A DNA stretch of 64,000 bases from Fibrobacter sp. UWH4 (GTDB lineage Bacteria > Fibrobacterota > Fibrobacteria > Fibrobacterales > Fibrobacteraceae): assembly GCF_900142475.1 (NCBI RefSeq), contig NZ_FRAY01000008.1, forward strand, positions 1 through 64,000, in the 5' to 3' direction. The position numbers and the translations under genes were made by a program. Positions 9,201 to 16,874 of the stretch are shown piece by piece. The notes under the pieces are model-generated. The model was not told the origin of the DNA and did not search any database. It saw only the letters and a program-made list of their open reading frames with translations. Positions within the stretch are counted from its first letter, which is position 1. Every line of letters begins with the position of its first letter.

Positions 9201-9522
9201 CCAGGTAAATAATATCGGCCTTTGTTTCGCCATTCTTTGAATAAGTGACCTCGACACCGTTCTGGATATAATCCATGAACAAGGCGTTCTGTTTTACAAG
9301 GTCGTTATTTTCAAAATGACGAATCTTGTTCAACGCCTCTGCGATGGCATGCGAATCCGCCTTCGGGTTAATTCGGCAAATCGCTTCTTCAAGCACCGGC
9401 TCGTAAAGCGGGTCTCGAAAATCCCTCTCTACATCGGGCCCATAGCAATAATCCCAGCCCAGGGTATCCCTGAACAGCTCAATAAGGCATTGCTCGTAGG
9501 CGTTCTCGTTGTAGAAAGACAT
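6292..9522 (-). CDS. hsdR: Type I restriction enzyme R subunit
   Basis: A 1076-residue motor/nuclease subunit. The PD-(D/E)xK nuclease lies near the N-terminus (Asp135, Glu149, Lys151 in RPDVLLF..FELKSP). It is followed by a superfamily 2 helicase with Walker A TQGSGKS (residues 288-294), DEAH (388-391), a GFTGTPI segment and motif VI IARVNRVY. In complex with HsdM and HsdS it translocates DNA and cuts at a distance when it meets unmethylated sites. The gene starts with AAAGGA at a good distance from ATG. It sits at the 3' end of the island, separated from hsdM/hsdS by accessory genes on the same strand. Confidence 0.96.
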   Translation of the reverse strand: MSFYNENAYEQCLIELFRDTLGWDYCYGPDVERDFRDPLYEPVLEEAICRINPKADSHAIAEALNKIRHFENNDLVKQNALFMDYIQNGVEVTYSKNGETKADIIYLVDYKNVENNSFIFANQWTVIEKSNKRPDVLLFLNGLPICLFELKSPSREETDASEAYLQIRNYMQEVPSLFIYNCICVMSDQLVSKAGTITSGDDRFMEWKTKDGNKETTALADFTTFFEGIFQKERLLDIIKNFICFNNEGLKSYKILAGYHQYFAVRKAIVRTKQAVQGDGKIGVFWHTQGSGKSLSMVFYAHLLQSTIESPTIVVITDRNDLDNQLYTQFANCKDFLRQVPVQAESREHLKSLLNGRKANGIIFTTMQKFEESNEPLSDRRNIIVIADEAHRGQYGLTEKIKTTKDDQGNLIAHRVKGTARIIRDSLPHASFIGFTGTPISRDDRNTTEVFGNYIDIYDMTQAVEDGATRPVYYESRVVKLNLDDKVLKQIDDEYDLLAGNADPEVIEKSKRELGQLESVLGNDKTIASLVDDILEHYEEHREHLYTGKAMIVAYSRNIAMKIYERILELRPEWAGTTSQVTIGSKVVAVPGDDAKVAVVMTESNKDPEEWRPIVGNKTHRQELAVRFKDNESPLKIVIVVDMWLTGFDVPSLATMYVFKPMESHNLMQAIARVNRVYQDKEGGLVVDYIGIASALKRAMNDYTVRDRKRYGDMDIAKEAFPKFQEKLEICRSLFHGFDYSKFFTGSALQIGMCITDALNFILDPSREEQKKSFIKEGLMLHQSLSLCSSIVPKNMQAEANFFEAVRVQIMRFLYGRGDKKFSLKEVNERINELLKQSVKSDGVLNLFSDVGEKFSLFDPKFLEDIAKMKQKNIAVEILKKLIAEQVKVYSRTNVVNAQKFSELFQGAMNRYLNGMLTNEQVIQEMLNLAQQIKEAAFSGEKLGLTKEEVAFYDALTKPEAAKDFYSNDQLVAMTRELTELLRKNRTIDWQRKESARANMRRLIKRLLKKYKYPPEGQEDALKTVISQCEMWTDNMDDFEASVENTAANNLLYFAPGEESQEYGQVAEDSPNDYKV

Positions 9523-9570
9523 TGACTAAATTCCTTTGTGAGAAATTTAATCAAAAAAGGCGACAATAGC

Positions 9571-10143
9571 TCAATTTTGCGTTTCTGAAAGGCTTTTTTC
9601 GATGGATTCCAGGAGCTTATAGACTCCCGTAGAGGGATTTCTGCTTTCAGTCAGCGATTTTGCCCTCTGGATTGCCGTAGAACGGTTGCTCCAAAGCAGG
9701 TTCTTTTGAGTGGCACTCAATTCGCCCTTTCGGTAGTGACCCCATTCGCTTGCAGAATTTTGCAATGCCTTGACGCATTCTTCAGAACCGAGACTTGCCT
9801 TCTGGTCACGAGAATGCAGAAGAAACCACAATTCAACACAAGGATTGGAACAAATCATTGTTCCGTCGCATTTATCCAATTTGACATTTACTTCAGGAAC
9901 GTCACGGTCGTACATCAAGAACGCTTGGATGCGGTCAGTTGGCGACACTTTCTCTTTCTTTATTTCACGGCAAACAAGTGCGTTCGAAATGGATTGGCCC
10001 TCGCAAATAGGCACAATCCTAATCGGAGATCTATAGCGTTGACGCAGTTCCTGAACGTAGCATTCTTCCGTTGGACCCTCGCAAAAAACGAGGAACGCCT
10101 GCTTCATCTTTTTAGGGGTTCTTTCTTCTCTACCTCTTGGCAT
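9571..10143 (-). CDS. RloB-type TOPRIM-like nuclease
   Basis: A 190-residue protein with the RloB pattern: FCEGPTEECY near residue 20 supplies the conserved Glu, YDRDVPE near 78 the DxD pair, and SNPCVELWFLLH near 99 the family signature. This is a TOPRIM-like arrangement expected to bind metal and cut nucleic acid. RloA/RloB were first noted as genes inside type I restriction loci of Campylobacter, and the related AAA ATPase/TOPRIM pair of PARIS works as an anti-phage abortive system. It starts 3 nt after rloA stops, so the two are translated together. The effector role is inferred; the family call is good. Confidence 0.85.
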   Translation of the reverse strand: MPRGREERTPKKMKQAFLVFCEGPTEECYVQELRQRYRSPIRIVPICEGQSISNALVCREIKKEKVSPTDRIQAFLMYDRDVPEVNVKLDKCDGTMICSNPCVELWFLLHSRDQKASLGSEECVKALQNSASEWGHYRKGELSATQKNLLWSNRSTAIQRAKSLTESRNPSTGVYKLLESIEKSLSETQN

Positions 10144-10146
10144 GGA

Positions 10147-11382
10147 CTACCCCTCCGCAAGCATTCTTTTCAGGCTTTCGACAGTAGACGTGACAATGGG
10201 TATCGCATCGAAGCGGCCCTGCCTGTAAGCCTTCTCTGCATCCATGTTTTCTCGGAAGTCCTTGTAATCGTACAGTGACTGGACCTCGGTAGCGCCATTT
10301 TCGTTCTTGGTCACAAAAACAATCTGGTCTTTCCGGAACCGATTCATATTAATCAGGCTCAAATTGTGCGAAGAGAACAAAAGCTGCGACTGCGACGATG
10401 CGTGAATCAAGTCAAGCAAAAACTCAGAAATACTGGCGTGCAGGCTCGTGTCAAATTCATCCAGCATAACAGACTTCTTGTTTTTCACGACATCAATCAT
10501 GCGCAAGAGAATACTGAACAATCTTTTTGTGCCTCCGGATTCTTCGTCAATATCAAACGGAACATTCGGGGCAATTTTGTGGTAAGTCACAAATCTCACG
10601 AACTCACGATTCATAACGCGACCGGGAGCACCGAACGGATTTCCAGGAACGGGCATGGGCATAGCCACCGTTTCAATCTTTTTTTCAATATCGCAAATGT
10701 CGCTATCGCATTGTTGCAATGCGGCAAGAATCAAAGGCTTGTTCGTATCAAAATACGACTCGATATTCATGTCTTGCAACGGAATCAATCCGAGCATAAA
10801 AGTCGACAAGAAATAACGGTAAAGCTTTTGCGCCAACTCGCGGTTCATTGAGCTTGCACGGCTAAGGAAAAGATTCTTGTCGCTGGTATTCACGGCAATA
10901 TCATTGGGCCTAGCAAGAACGCCTTCTGCAAACTTGTATTCGGAACCGTCCCTTTCAAAAACACGGGCACGGCGATCATTGGGATAATAGAAAAGACTTT
11001 CCGAAATAATCTTGGACTTCAACAACGAAAAAGAATATTCGTATTCCACATCGTCGCAAATGAAATCAATCAAAAAACAACTTGGCTTTTCCGGATAGCC
11101 TTCGAACTTGAACGGGGCGTAATTGAAGACGGAATTCTCGTTGTGCAGGTGCGATTCAAGAACCATGCGACAGCAGAAATTTATCGCCTTCAAAATGTTG
11201 GACTTGCCAGACGCATTTGCGCCGAAAAGGCCTATCGATTTGAGGAGCTTTAAGCCGTTCCATTCAATAACATTGTCAGCCAATTTCTTGGATTTGGCTG
11301 TTTTGGTGTTCCCGGCCCTAAAATCGATACAAATCCGATCTCTTATGGAGAAAAAGTTCTCTAATTCGATTTTAACCAGCAT
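10147..11382 (-). CDS. RloA-type AAA ATPase
   Basis: A 411-residue ABC-like/AAA15 ATPase. Walker A is GANASGKS (residues 54-61), a signature-like ESGGTKRL lies near 281, Walker B is VMLDEFDTSLH, and the H-loop is FSSHN. The N-terminal LENFFSIRD start is typical of this OLD/RloA branch. It probably senses a phage or damage signal and controls the RloB nuclease encoded 3 nt downstream. GAGGG before the ATG gives a ribosome site, and a large palindrome lies just upstream. It is oriented with hsdR and probably forms a unit that can be moved in and out of the restriction locus. Confidence 0.88.
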   Translation of the reverse strand: MLVKIELENFFSIRDRICIDFRAGNTKTAKSKKLADNVIEWNGLKLLKSIGLFGANASGKSNILKAINFCCRMVLESHLHNENSVFNYAPFKFEGYPEKPSCFLIDFICDDVEYEYSFSLLKSKIISESLFYYPNDRRARVFERDGSEYKFAEGVLARPNDIAVNTSDKNLFLSRASSMNRELAQKLYRYFLSTFMLGLIPLQDMNIESYFDTNKPLILAALQQCDSDICDIEKKIETVAMPMPVPGNPFGAPGRVMNREFVRFVTYHKIAPNVPFDIDEESGGTKRLFSILLRMIDVVKNKKSVMLDEFDTSLHASISEFLLDLIHASSQSQLLFSSHNLSLINMNRFRKDQIVFVTKNENGATEVQSLYDYKDFRENMDAEKAYRQGRFDAIPIVTSTVESLKRMLAEG

Positions 11383-11392
11383 TAAGCCCTCG

Positions 11393-11424
11393 TTTTTGTA
11401 GAATTTCTACAAAAATACAATATA
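11393..11424 (-). promoter_or_regulatory. Near-perfect palindromic operator at the rloA promoter
   Basis: Arms TTTTTGTAGAA (11393-11403) and TTCTACAAAAA (11405-11415) are exact inverted copies around one central base. On the minus strand a TATATT -10 box (11424-11419) directly abuts it, so the palindrome covers the expected +1 to +20 region and ends 11 bp before the rloA ATG. This is the position of a roadblock repressor site. The regulator is not identified. Confidence 0.6.
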
Positions 11425-11526
11425 AAACCGAAAAAAGCAAGGGGTAGGGGAAGGAATTACCCAAACCGTTCAAAAAATGGAGATCTTTAACGAAAAAAAG
11501 ACTTGCGGACGCATTTTTTACATAAT

Positions 11527-11567
11527 CAAACACATAATCGACATTTTCTATATCGATTTTGTGTTTG
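11527..11567. repeat. Stem-loop between rloA and the DGQHR gene
   Basis: Arms at 11527-11541 (CAAACACATAATCGA) and 11553-11567 pair with a single T-T mismatch around an 11-nt loop. It lies in the AT-rich gap downstream of the DGQHR gene and upstream of the rloA promoter. It may end transcription of the upstream set or be a protein site; no U-run follows, so a terminator role is uncertain. Confidence 0.5.
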
Positions 11568-11621
11568 GATGATGAATTTTCTGGAACAACGGAAGAATCG
11601 TGTTAGTTTCCGGGGATCTTT

Positions 11622-12716
11622 TTATTTTCCTAACGGATTAAATTTTCCGGCATTAAGAGCCTTGATTTTCTTTATTCCCTCATCAGCAAAACGCTGTATT
11701 GCAGTTCTGTCGGCAAAATGCTTTTTATGTTCATCCAAAGCAAAGAATAAGCTTCTTTCTTCAGCATATGACGAAATAAATCTCTTAATTGTATCCTGAA
11801 TAAATTCAGCATTGAATAGTTTCTGCATGGATACCGCACGATCCCAGAAAGTTGGCAAGAGAAGAAGCATATACTTCAAACCCGCTGTTTTTACAGCAAC
11901 CCCAGCATTCGGTTTGAATTTTCCATTTGCATCTGGGGCGAATGTGAAATCAACTACGTCTTCCCACGCTATTAAATACGTGCAAATAACATGGATAATT
12001 TCATCTTCAGTCAATGGTTCGGAATCGATGGCCAAATCTCTAATTTTTATCTGCTTCAGGAATCCCATTAATTCCTTTGCTTTAACCCCATTCTTGACCT
12101 TTTCTGCATTCATAATAATGTGTCCCTTTAGGGGATATTCATTACTTAATTTGGACACAATGCTATAAAGAAAGATTTCATCATCTCTAAGCATGCCTAA
12201 TTTTTCCTTGAGCCACATCAGCAGATTGCTGCTAACTTTTTCCTGCTTTTCGTTGCAACTGATAAAAATTTGTCTTCGATCGCTTAAAGACGGACGGATA
12301 AACAAAGTGAATCCTATTTCAAATTTTTCATCATCTTGAATGAGTCTTTGTTTCTCAGCGAAAGAATACAATCTATGTTGCCCGTCCATCACATCAATAG
12401 ATTCTGCATACTGTTTAAATTCATCTTCAGAATCAGGAAATTCAATGTAATAGAGTTCCTTAAATGATGAATGTTGACGTATCTGATAGAACTTATCCTT
12501 GGTTGCCAGGGTCAATGTATTAGGAAGAATCCCTTTTTTCTCACTTACATATGAAGCAATTTCCTTTATACGTTTTCCGTTTAAAGGTCGTTGTGCGTCC
12601 TGAACCTTTGCAATTTCAATCTTTGTCGCAACGCGGACTAGATCACGAGGATCAATGCAACCGATATAGCATTCGATATCATGCTGGGTAATCTTTTGTA
12701 GGTAAATTTTGCGCAT
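11622..12716 (-). CDS. DGQHR-domain protein (DndB/ParB-like)
   Basis: A 364-residue protein with the diagnostic MDGQHRLYSF motif (residues 110-119) and, further on, IFISCNEKQEKVS, matching the DGQHR family. Relatives include DndB of DNA phosphorothioation systems and proteins near 7-deazaguanine modification and restriction genes; they resemble ParB/sulfiredoxin folds and often bind DNA or ATP. No dnd sulfur genes are present here, so phosphorothioation is unlikely. An HNH nuclease gene ends 16 nt upstream on the same strand, suggesting a functional pair. AAAGG precedes the start. GC is low compared with the flanking core genes. Confidence 0.75.
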   Translation of the reverse strand: MRKIYLQKITQHDIECYIGCIDPRDLVRVATKIEIAKVQDAQRPLNGKRIKEIASYVSEKKGILPNTLTLATKDKFYQIRQHSSFKELYYIEFPDSEDEFKQYAESIDVMDGQHRLYSFAEKQRLIQDDEKFEIGFTLFIRPSLSDRRQIFISCNEKQEKVSSNLLMWLKEKLGMLRDDEIFLYSIVSKLSNEYPLKGHIIMNAEKVKNGVKAKELMGFLKQIKIRDLAIDSEPLTEDEIIHVICTYLIAWEDVVDFTFAPDANGKFKPNAGVAVKTAGLKYMLLLLPTFWDRAVSMQKLFNAEFIQDTIKRFISSYAEERSLFFALDEHKKHFADRTAIQRFADEGIKKIKALNAGKFNPLGK

Positions 12717-12732
12717 CGAAAAAGCCTTTTAT

Positions 12733-13242
12733 TTAGATAAGTTTCATGATTCTTTTAAAAATATAGTCTGTTTTTGCACTTTTACACTCGTTACAGGTTT
12801 CGCAAAGCGCTTGGAAATTGTTTTTAAGTTCGTCCCCAACCAATTTCCAGGGAACTATATGATCGATATGAATTTTTGAAGGGTCGTTTCCGAACAATTC
12901 CCCACAGACCGCACAACAATTTTTCTGTTTTAAGACAAGGTCTTTTCTTATCTCATTAGAAATAGGCTTTCTTCTGGATAATTTATGGAAATTTGCTTCA
13001 AACCATTCTAGCATAGCTATTGAATCCTTTTGAGACAAATCACAATCTGTATGCTTTTTCACAATGACTCGTGTTGTTTCTACTTTATCAAAGGATTCTC
13101 TATAAATTTTACGGATATGAAGCTTAAATTTTTCATCCTTATCCATCTTTGAGCAGATTTTTTGAAAAAGATTCAAAAGGAAGGCTTTGCGATATTCCAT
13201 TCTTACTTCTTCATTATCAAACAAATTTTCCAAAGAATCCAT
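12733..13242 (-). CDS. HNH endonuclease
   Basis: A 169-residue protein whose C-terminal third is a zinc-stabilised HNH nuclease: CxxC (Cys110, Cys113), HIDHIVPW (His125, Asp127, His128), then a second CETC pair (Cys147, Cys150). The N-terminal 100 residues are charged, helical and unrecognised, and probably form a targeting or partner-binding domain. The ATG at 13242 is preferred because AAGGAT lies at the right distance; a TTG two codons upstream would leave no spacing. It is immediately followed by the DGQHR gene and preceded by two small genes on the same strand. Confidence 0.85.
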   Translation of the reverse strand: MDSLENLFDNEEVRMEYRKAFLLNLFQKICSKMDKDEKFKLHIRKIYRESFDKVETTRVIVKKHTDCDLSQKDSIAMLEWFEANFHKLSRRKPISNEIRKDLVLKQKNCCAVCGELFGNDPSKIHIDHIVPWKLVGDELKNNFQALCETCNECKSAKTDYIFKRIMKLI

Positions 13243-13265
13243 ATACAATCCTTTTTTGAAAAAAA

Positions 13266-13610
13266 TTACATTTTTAAGCTATTCAAATACCAATCAAGGG
13301 TGTGCAGATGAGCTACAAACCTAGGCCCATCTTCAATTAGATGACTACCGTCTTCACTGACGGTCCCGTCATCATTACCAAAAATTACTTTTTCTCCAGT
13401 TTCTTCAATTATCCTTTTGACGGTTTCGGTCCCGATGCCATAATGTGTATAGCCGGAATCTATTTCCATATGCGTTATTAAGTGGCTATTAGAACCATCA
13501 GCTTCTTCTATGTCACGCCACAAAAAATATCCAATTTTCTCACCGTCGTACAAAATATCAACGCCAGAAATATTGAAATCAAATGACACTTCGCTTAAAT
13601 CAATTGGCAT
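13266..13610 (-). CDS. Small GNAT-like protein
   Basis: A 114-residue protein. After an N-terminal beta-rich half (DFNISGVDILYDGEKIGYFLW) comes HMEIDSGYTHYGIGTETVKRII, whose xxGxGxxxV pattern resembles the acetyl-CoA pyrophosphate loop of GNAT acetyltransferases. It is short for a GNAT and ends DGPRFVAHLHTLDWYL. The assignment is tentative; it could instead be a scaffold of the same fold without enzyme activity. GAGG lies 6 nt before the ATG. It sits 2 nt after the zinc-ribbon gene and 23 nt before the HNH gene, clearly in one operon. Confidence 0.5.
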   Translation of the reverse strand: MPIDLSEVSFDFNISGVDILYDGEKIGYFLWRDIEEADGSNSHLITHMEIDSGYTHYGIGTETVKRIIEETGEKVIFGNDDGTVSEDGSHLIEDGPRFVAHLHTLDWYLNSLKM

Positions 13611-13612
13611 GA

Positions 13613-13846
13613 CTAACCTCTTTTATTTGTTTTTCCGTCAGTTCTTCCGGCAATTAAAATGACTGAGGGAGAATTAGATGCTCTTACATGATATTCTTTT
13701 CCGCATTCGGGACAATAATATTCCTCAGACTCTTCATGTCCTTTTTGCCCAGGAACTGTTACCCTGAAAACTGCTCCGCAATTGTCACAGGTTTGTTCAA
13801 AATCATCTTTTAAGTAGCCATGGGCTGCTTCGTAGGCGTTGCTCAT
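13613..13846 (-). CDS. Small zinc-ribbon protein
   Basis: A 77-residue protein with two CxxC knuckles, CDNCG (near residue 20) and CPECG (near 45), forming a zinc ribbon, followed by a basic tail (GRTDGKTNKRG). It is the first gene of the accessory set on the minus strand, with AAGGAAA before the ATG and an AT-rich promoter region upstream. Such proteins usually bind nucleic acid or a partner protein. No specific function is recognised. Confidence 0.65.
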   Translation of the reverse strand: MSNAYEAAHGYLKDDFEQTCDNCGAVFRVTVPGQKGHEESEEYYCPECGKEYHVRASNSPSVILIAGRTDGKTNKRG

Positions 13847-13951
13847 AATTAATTTCCTTTGTTTGTTATTTATGATGTAAACTAAAATAAATTATAAATA
13901 GAATAAGAAAAATTATTTTGTTCTTACATTTTCAAACAAAGACGTTGTACT

Positions 13952-13966
13952 ATAAACAGGAATTTA
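13952..13966 (+). repeat. hsdS recombination repeat, copy 1 (direct)
   Basis: ATAAACAGGAATTTA, one of four exact copies in the hsdS region. It opens the silent hsdS half-gene and encodes part of the central INRNL segment of HsdS, so recombination here keeps the reading frame. Nothing upstream of it resembles HsdS. Confidence 0.85.
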
Positions 13967-14638
13967 GAGGAGCAAGCTCAGGCTCTATTCAAGAATTGGT
14001 TCATCGATTTTGAACCATTTGGTGGAGTGATACCAAGTGATTGGGAAAATGGAAAGTTATCAGATTTAGGAACTATTGTCGCCGGAGGAACACCATCTAA
14101 AGCTCGTAGCACATATTACACTGATAACGGAATTGCATGGATTACACCAAAAGATTTGTCTTTACACCCAAATAAGTTCACATCAAAGGGTGAAATTGAC
14201 ATCTCGCAAGAAGGTTATGATAATAGTAGTGCCAAAATCATGCCGAAAGGAACAGTTCTTTTTAGTTCAAGAGCTCCCATTGGCTATATATCCATTGCAC
14301 AAAACGAATTGTGCACCAATCAGGGATTCAAATCTGTCATTCCCAAAGTAAATGTTGGTACTCCGTATGTTTACTTTTACTTGAAAAATCATACTGAAGA
14401 AATTGAAAACAAAGCGTCAGGTTCTACATTCAAGGAGGCTTCTGGCTCGCTTATGAACGGCTTAGAGGCTATAATCCCATCCAATCAAATACTCTCTAAA
14501 TTCAATTCGCTTTGCAATCCTATTTTTGAACAACAGGAATCTTTAGAATTAGAAAATCAGCGACTTGTCTCATTACGAGATAATCTTCTCCCAAAACTTA
14601 TGTCCGGAGAAATAGATGTTGCTGATGTAAGAATTTAG
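13952..14638 (+). pseudogene. hsdS: Silent hsdS half-gene (TRD cassette)
   Basis: Reading from 13955 the frame gives NRNLEEQAQALFKNWFIDFEPFGG followed by a second HsdS target-recognition domain and the C-terminal SLRDNLLPKLMSGEI. This is the back half of a type I specificity subunit without its own start: the frame upstream of the repeat has no HsdS sequence and no ATG until 14027. It is bounded by inverted 15-bp repeats (13952-13966 and 14644-14658), so it can be flipped or joined to another hsdS front half. It is best read as a storage cassette rather than a decayed gene. Base composition is AT-rich. Confidence 0.85.
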
Positions 14639-14643
14639 GCCGC

Positions 14644-14658
14644 TAAATTCCTGTTTAT
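14644..14658 (-). repeat. hsdS recombination repeat, copy 2 (inverted)
   Basis: TAAATTCCTGTTTAT, the exact reverse complement of copy 1. It closes the silent cassette and ends 40 bp before the recombinase start. The flank GCCGC before it is echoed as GCTGC before a degenerate repeat at 16869. Confidence 0.85.
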
Positions 14659-14698
14659 GGTGCTATCATTGGGGTTTTCTTTAACAAAGGATGGCCTT

Positions 14699-15685
14699 AT
14701 GGTGCAAAATCTTATTTCGCAGGTGGTGTTGGCGATGCAGCCGCACTTGGATAATGTGCAGGCAAAGCTGCTTCAGGATACGTTGGGAGCGGTGTTTGAG
14801 CGGTTTGAGGTGCGGGCAAAGTCCGAGGTTCGGGAGCTTGCGGACGACAATCGCTTGATTGATGCGTTTTTGGCGGCAAAGCGAACGGAGGGGTGTTCGC
14901 CGAAGACGTTGAAGTATTACAATACGACGATTCTTATCGCAAAGGCGAGTATCGGAAAATGCATCAAGGATATTCAGACAGATGACTTGCGGAAATACTT
15001 GACGAGTTATCAGCAGGGTAAGAATTTGAGTAAGGTGACGGTGGACAATGTGCGGCGGATTCTTTCTAGTTTTTTCAGTTGGCTTGAAGACGAGAATTAC
15101 ATTTTGAAGAGTCCTGTGCGACGAATTCACAAAATCAAGACGACGATTTGCATCAAGGAGACTTATTCTGACGAGTCCTTGGAGCAGATGCGCGACGGGA
15201 GTCCACAACTGCGGGATGTCGCGATGATAGACATGTTCTCTTCGACGGGAGTTCGTGTGGGCGAAATGGTCTTGTTGAACAGGGACGACATTGATTTTGA
15301 AAATCGGGAATGCATTGTTCTGGGTAAGGGCGACAAGGAACGGATTGTGTATTTTGACGCACGAACCAAGATTCATTTGCAGGAATATCTGAACAGTCGG
15401 AAGGACGAAAATCCGGCGCTGTTCGTGTCGCTAAAATCGCCGCACCGACGGCTTTCTATCAACGGAATCGAGAGCCGATTGCGGAAATTGGGGCGAAAAC
15501 TCAAGATTCATCGGGTGCATCCGCATAAATTCAGGCGAACCATGGCAACGATGGCGATTGACAAAGGTATGCCTATCGAACAATTACAGCATTTATTGGG
15601 CCACCGACGCATCGATACGACGTTGCAATATGCGATGGTCAAGCAAAACAATGTTAAATTTGCTCATAGAAAATATATCGGGTAA
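14699..15685 (+). CDS. Tyrosine recombinase, likely hsdS invertase
   Basis: A 328-residue integrase/Xer-type recombinase. A SAM-like N-terminal domain spans about residues 50-140 (KRTEGCSPKTLKYY). The catalytic set is complete: Arg186 (STGVRVGE), Lys210, His276 and Arg279 (HKFRR), His302 (LGHRR) and nucleophile Tyr311. The start at 14699 has AAAGGA 7 nt upstream; an earlier ATG at 14657 lies inside the recombination repeat and has no ribosome site. It sits between a silent hsdS cassette and a full hsdS gene that begins 4 nt after its stop. By analogy with invertases of other hsdS loci it most likely exchanges hsdS halves at the 15-bp repeats. Confidence 0.9.
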   Translation: MVQNLISQVVLAMQPHLDNVQAKLLQDTLGAVFERFEVRAKSEVRELADDNRLIDAFLAAKRTEGCSPKTLKYYNTTILIAKASIGKCIKDIQTDDLRKYLTSYQQGKNLSKVTVDNVRRILSSFFSWLEDENYILKSPVRRIHKIKTTICIKETYSDESLEQMRDGSPQLRDVAMIDMFSSTGVRVGEMVLLNRDDIDFENRECIVLGKGDKERIVYFDARTKIHLQEYLNSRKDENPALFVSLKSPHRRLSINGIESRLRKLGRKLKIHRVHPHKFRRTMATMAIDKGMPIEQLQHLLGHRRIDTTLQYAMVKQNNVKFAHRKYIG

Positions 15686-15689
15686 TAAA

Positions 15690-16874
15690 ATGAGCGAATG
15701 GAAAGAATGCACAATAGGAGAACTCTGCTCTAATATTTGTAGTGGAGGAACGCCGAATAGAAGTAATGATTCTTTTTATAATAACGGCAATATTCCTTGG
15801 CTTAATACAAAAGAAGTTTCCTTCAATCGTATTTACCAAACCGAAAATTTCATTACTGAATTGGGTTTGAAAAATTCTGCTGCAAAATGGATTCCGCAGA
15901 ATACAGTCGTTGTTGCCATGTATGGTGCGACTGCAGGAAAATCTGCTATTGTCAAAATTCCCGTTACAACAAATCAAGCATGTTGTAATTTAACCATTGA
16001 TGGCTCAAAAGCTGATTATAGATTTGTTTATTACTCATTGTTTAATCGCTATGAACATTTGGCTTCATTGGCGAATGGCGGAGCCCAGCAAAATTTAAAC
16101 GCAGGCTTAATTCGCGAATTCAAAATTAGTGTTCCTGAATTAGAAACTCAAACGAAAATTGCAGATATTTTATCATCGTTAGATGATAAAATTGAGTTGA
16201 ATAATCAGATAAACAGGAATTTAGAGGAACAAGCCCAAGCAATCTTCAAGAACTGGTTCATAGATTTTGAACCATTTGGCGGTGAAATGCCGAAGGATTG
16301 GATTAATGGGAAATTAGGAGATTTTGTAGAAATAAAACGAGGTGGTTCTCCTAGACCAATTCAAGAATTCCTTTCGGATTCCGGCTATCGTTGGCTTAAA
16401 ATATCAGATGTAACGGCATTAAATTCGCCATTTATTTTGCAAATTGCCGAACATATCAAGGAATCGGGCTTAAACAAAACTGTATTTCTGAAAGCTGGTT
16501 CACTTGTATTGTCCAACAGTGCTACACCTGGAATACCTAAAATTCTTGATTTAGATTCCTGCATTCATGATGGTTGGCTCTATTTTCCAAAATCAAAGCT
16601 TTCGAACGAGTTCCTTTACCTCTTTTTTAGAGATATTCGGAAAGACCTTGTAAATTTGGGTAATGGAAGTATTTTTACCAATCTTAAAACGGAAATTCTG
16701 AAAAATTTTGATACAGCATTACCTTCGAATAAAGTTTTAGATGATTTTCAAAAGATTGTTGAGCCTCTTTTCAAGCAAATGCTTAACATTCAAAGAGAAA
16801 TCCAAAACCTCAGTACACTCCGAGACTTATTGCTTCCGAAGTTCATGACAGGAGAAATAAACTTAAGCTGCTAA
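15690..16874 (+). CDS. hsdS: Type I restriction specificity subunit, full-length, opposite to hsdM
   Basis: A 394-residue HsdS with two target-recognition domains. The first half (residues 1-165, SEWKECTIGELC, GGTPNRS) is followed by the central helix LSSLDDKIELNNQINRNLEEQ (about 167-187), the linker FIDFEPFGG, the second recognition domain and the C-terminal STLRDLLLPKFMTGEI. The 15-bp repeat (16209-16223) lies exactly in the central helix. It is translated right behind the recombinase but points away from hsdM, so it may be a donor copy with low expression. Its last 12 bp overlap the stop of the opposite hsdS. Confidence 0.92.
   Translation: MSEWKECTIGELCSNICSGGTPNRSNDSFYNNGNIPWLNTKEVSFNRIYQTENFITELGLKNSAAKWIPQNTVVVAMYGATAGKSAIVKIPVTTNQACCNLTIDGSKADYRFVYYSLFNRYEHLASLANGGAQQNLNAGLIREFKISVPELETQTKIADILSSLDDKIELNNQINRNLEEQAQAIFKNWFIDFEPFGGEMPKDWINGKLGDFVEIKRGGSPRPIQEFLSDSGYRWLKISDVTALNSPFILQIAEHIKESGLNKTVFLKAGSLVLSNSATPGIPKILDLDSCIHDGWLYFPKSKLSNEFLYLFFRDIRKDLVNLGNGSIFTNLKTEILKNFDTALPSNKVLDDFQKIVEPLFKQMLNIQREIQNLSTLRDLLLPKFMTGEINLSC
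16209..16223 (+). repeat. hsdS recombination repeat, copy 3 (direct)
   Basis: ATAAACAGGAATTTA inside the full-length hsdS, in the central helix coding region. Similarity to the silent cassette continues downstream (FKNWFIDFEPFGG) but not upstream, marking the exchange point. Confidence 0.85.

Noticed and set aside
11622-13242. DNA phosphorothioation (Dnd) system
   Set aside because: The DGQHR protein resembles DndB, but none of the dnd modification genes are present in the window.
14027-14638. Independent 203-residue hsdS gene starting at ATG 14027
   Set aside because: HsdS sequence begins earlier, at the 15-bp repeat, and the ATG lies in the middle of the linker without a ribosome site. 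A start-less cassette explains it better.
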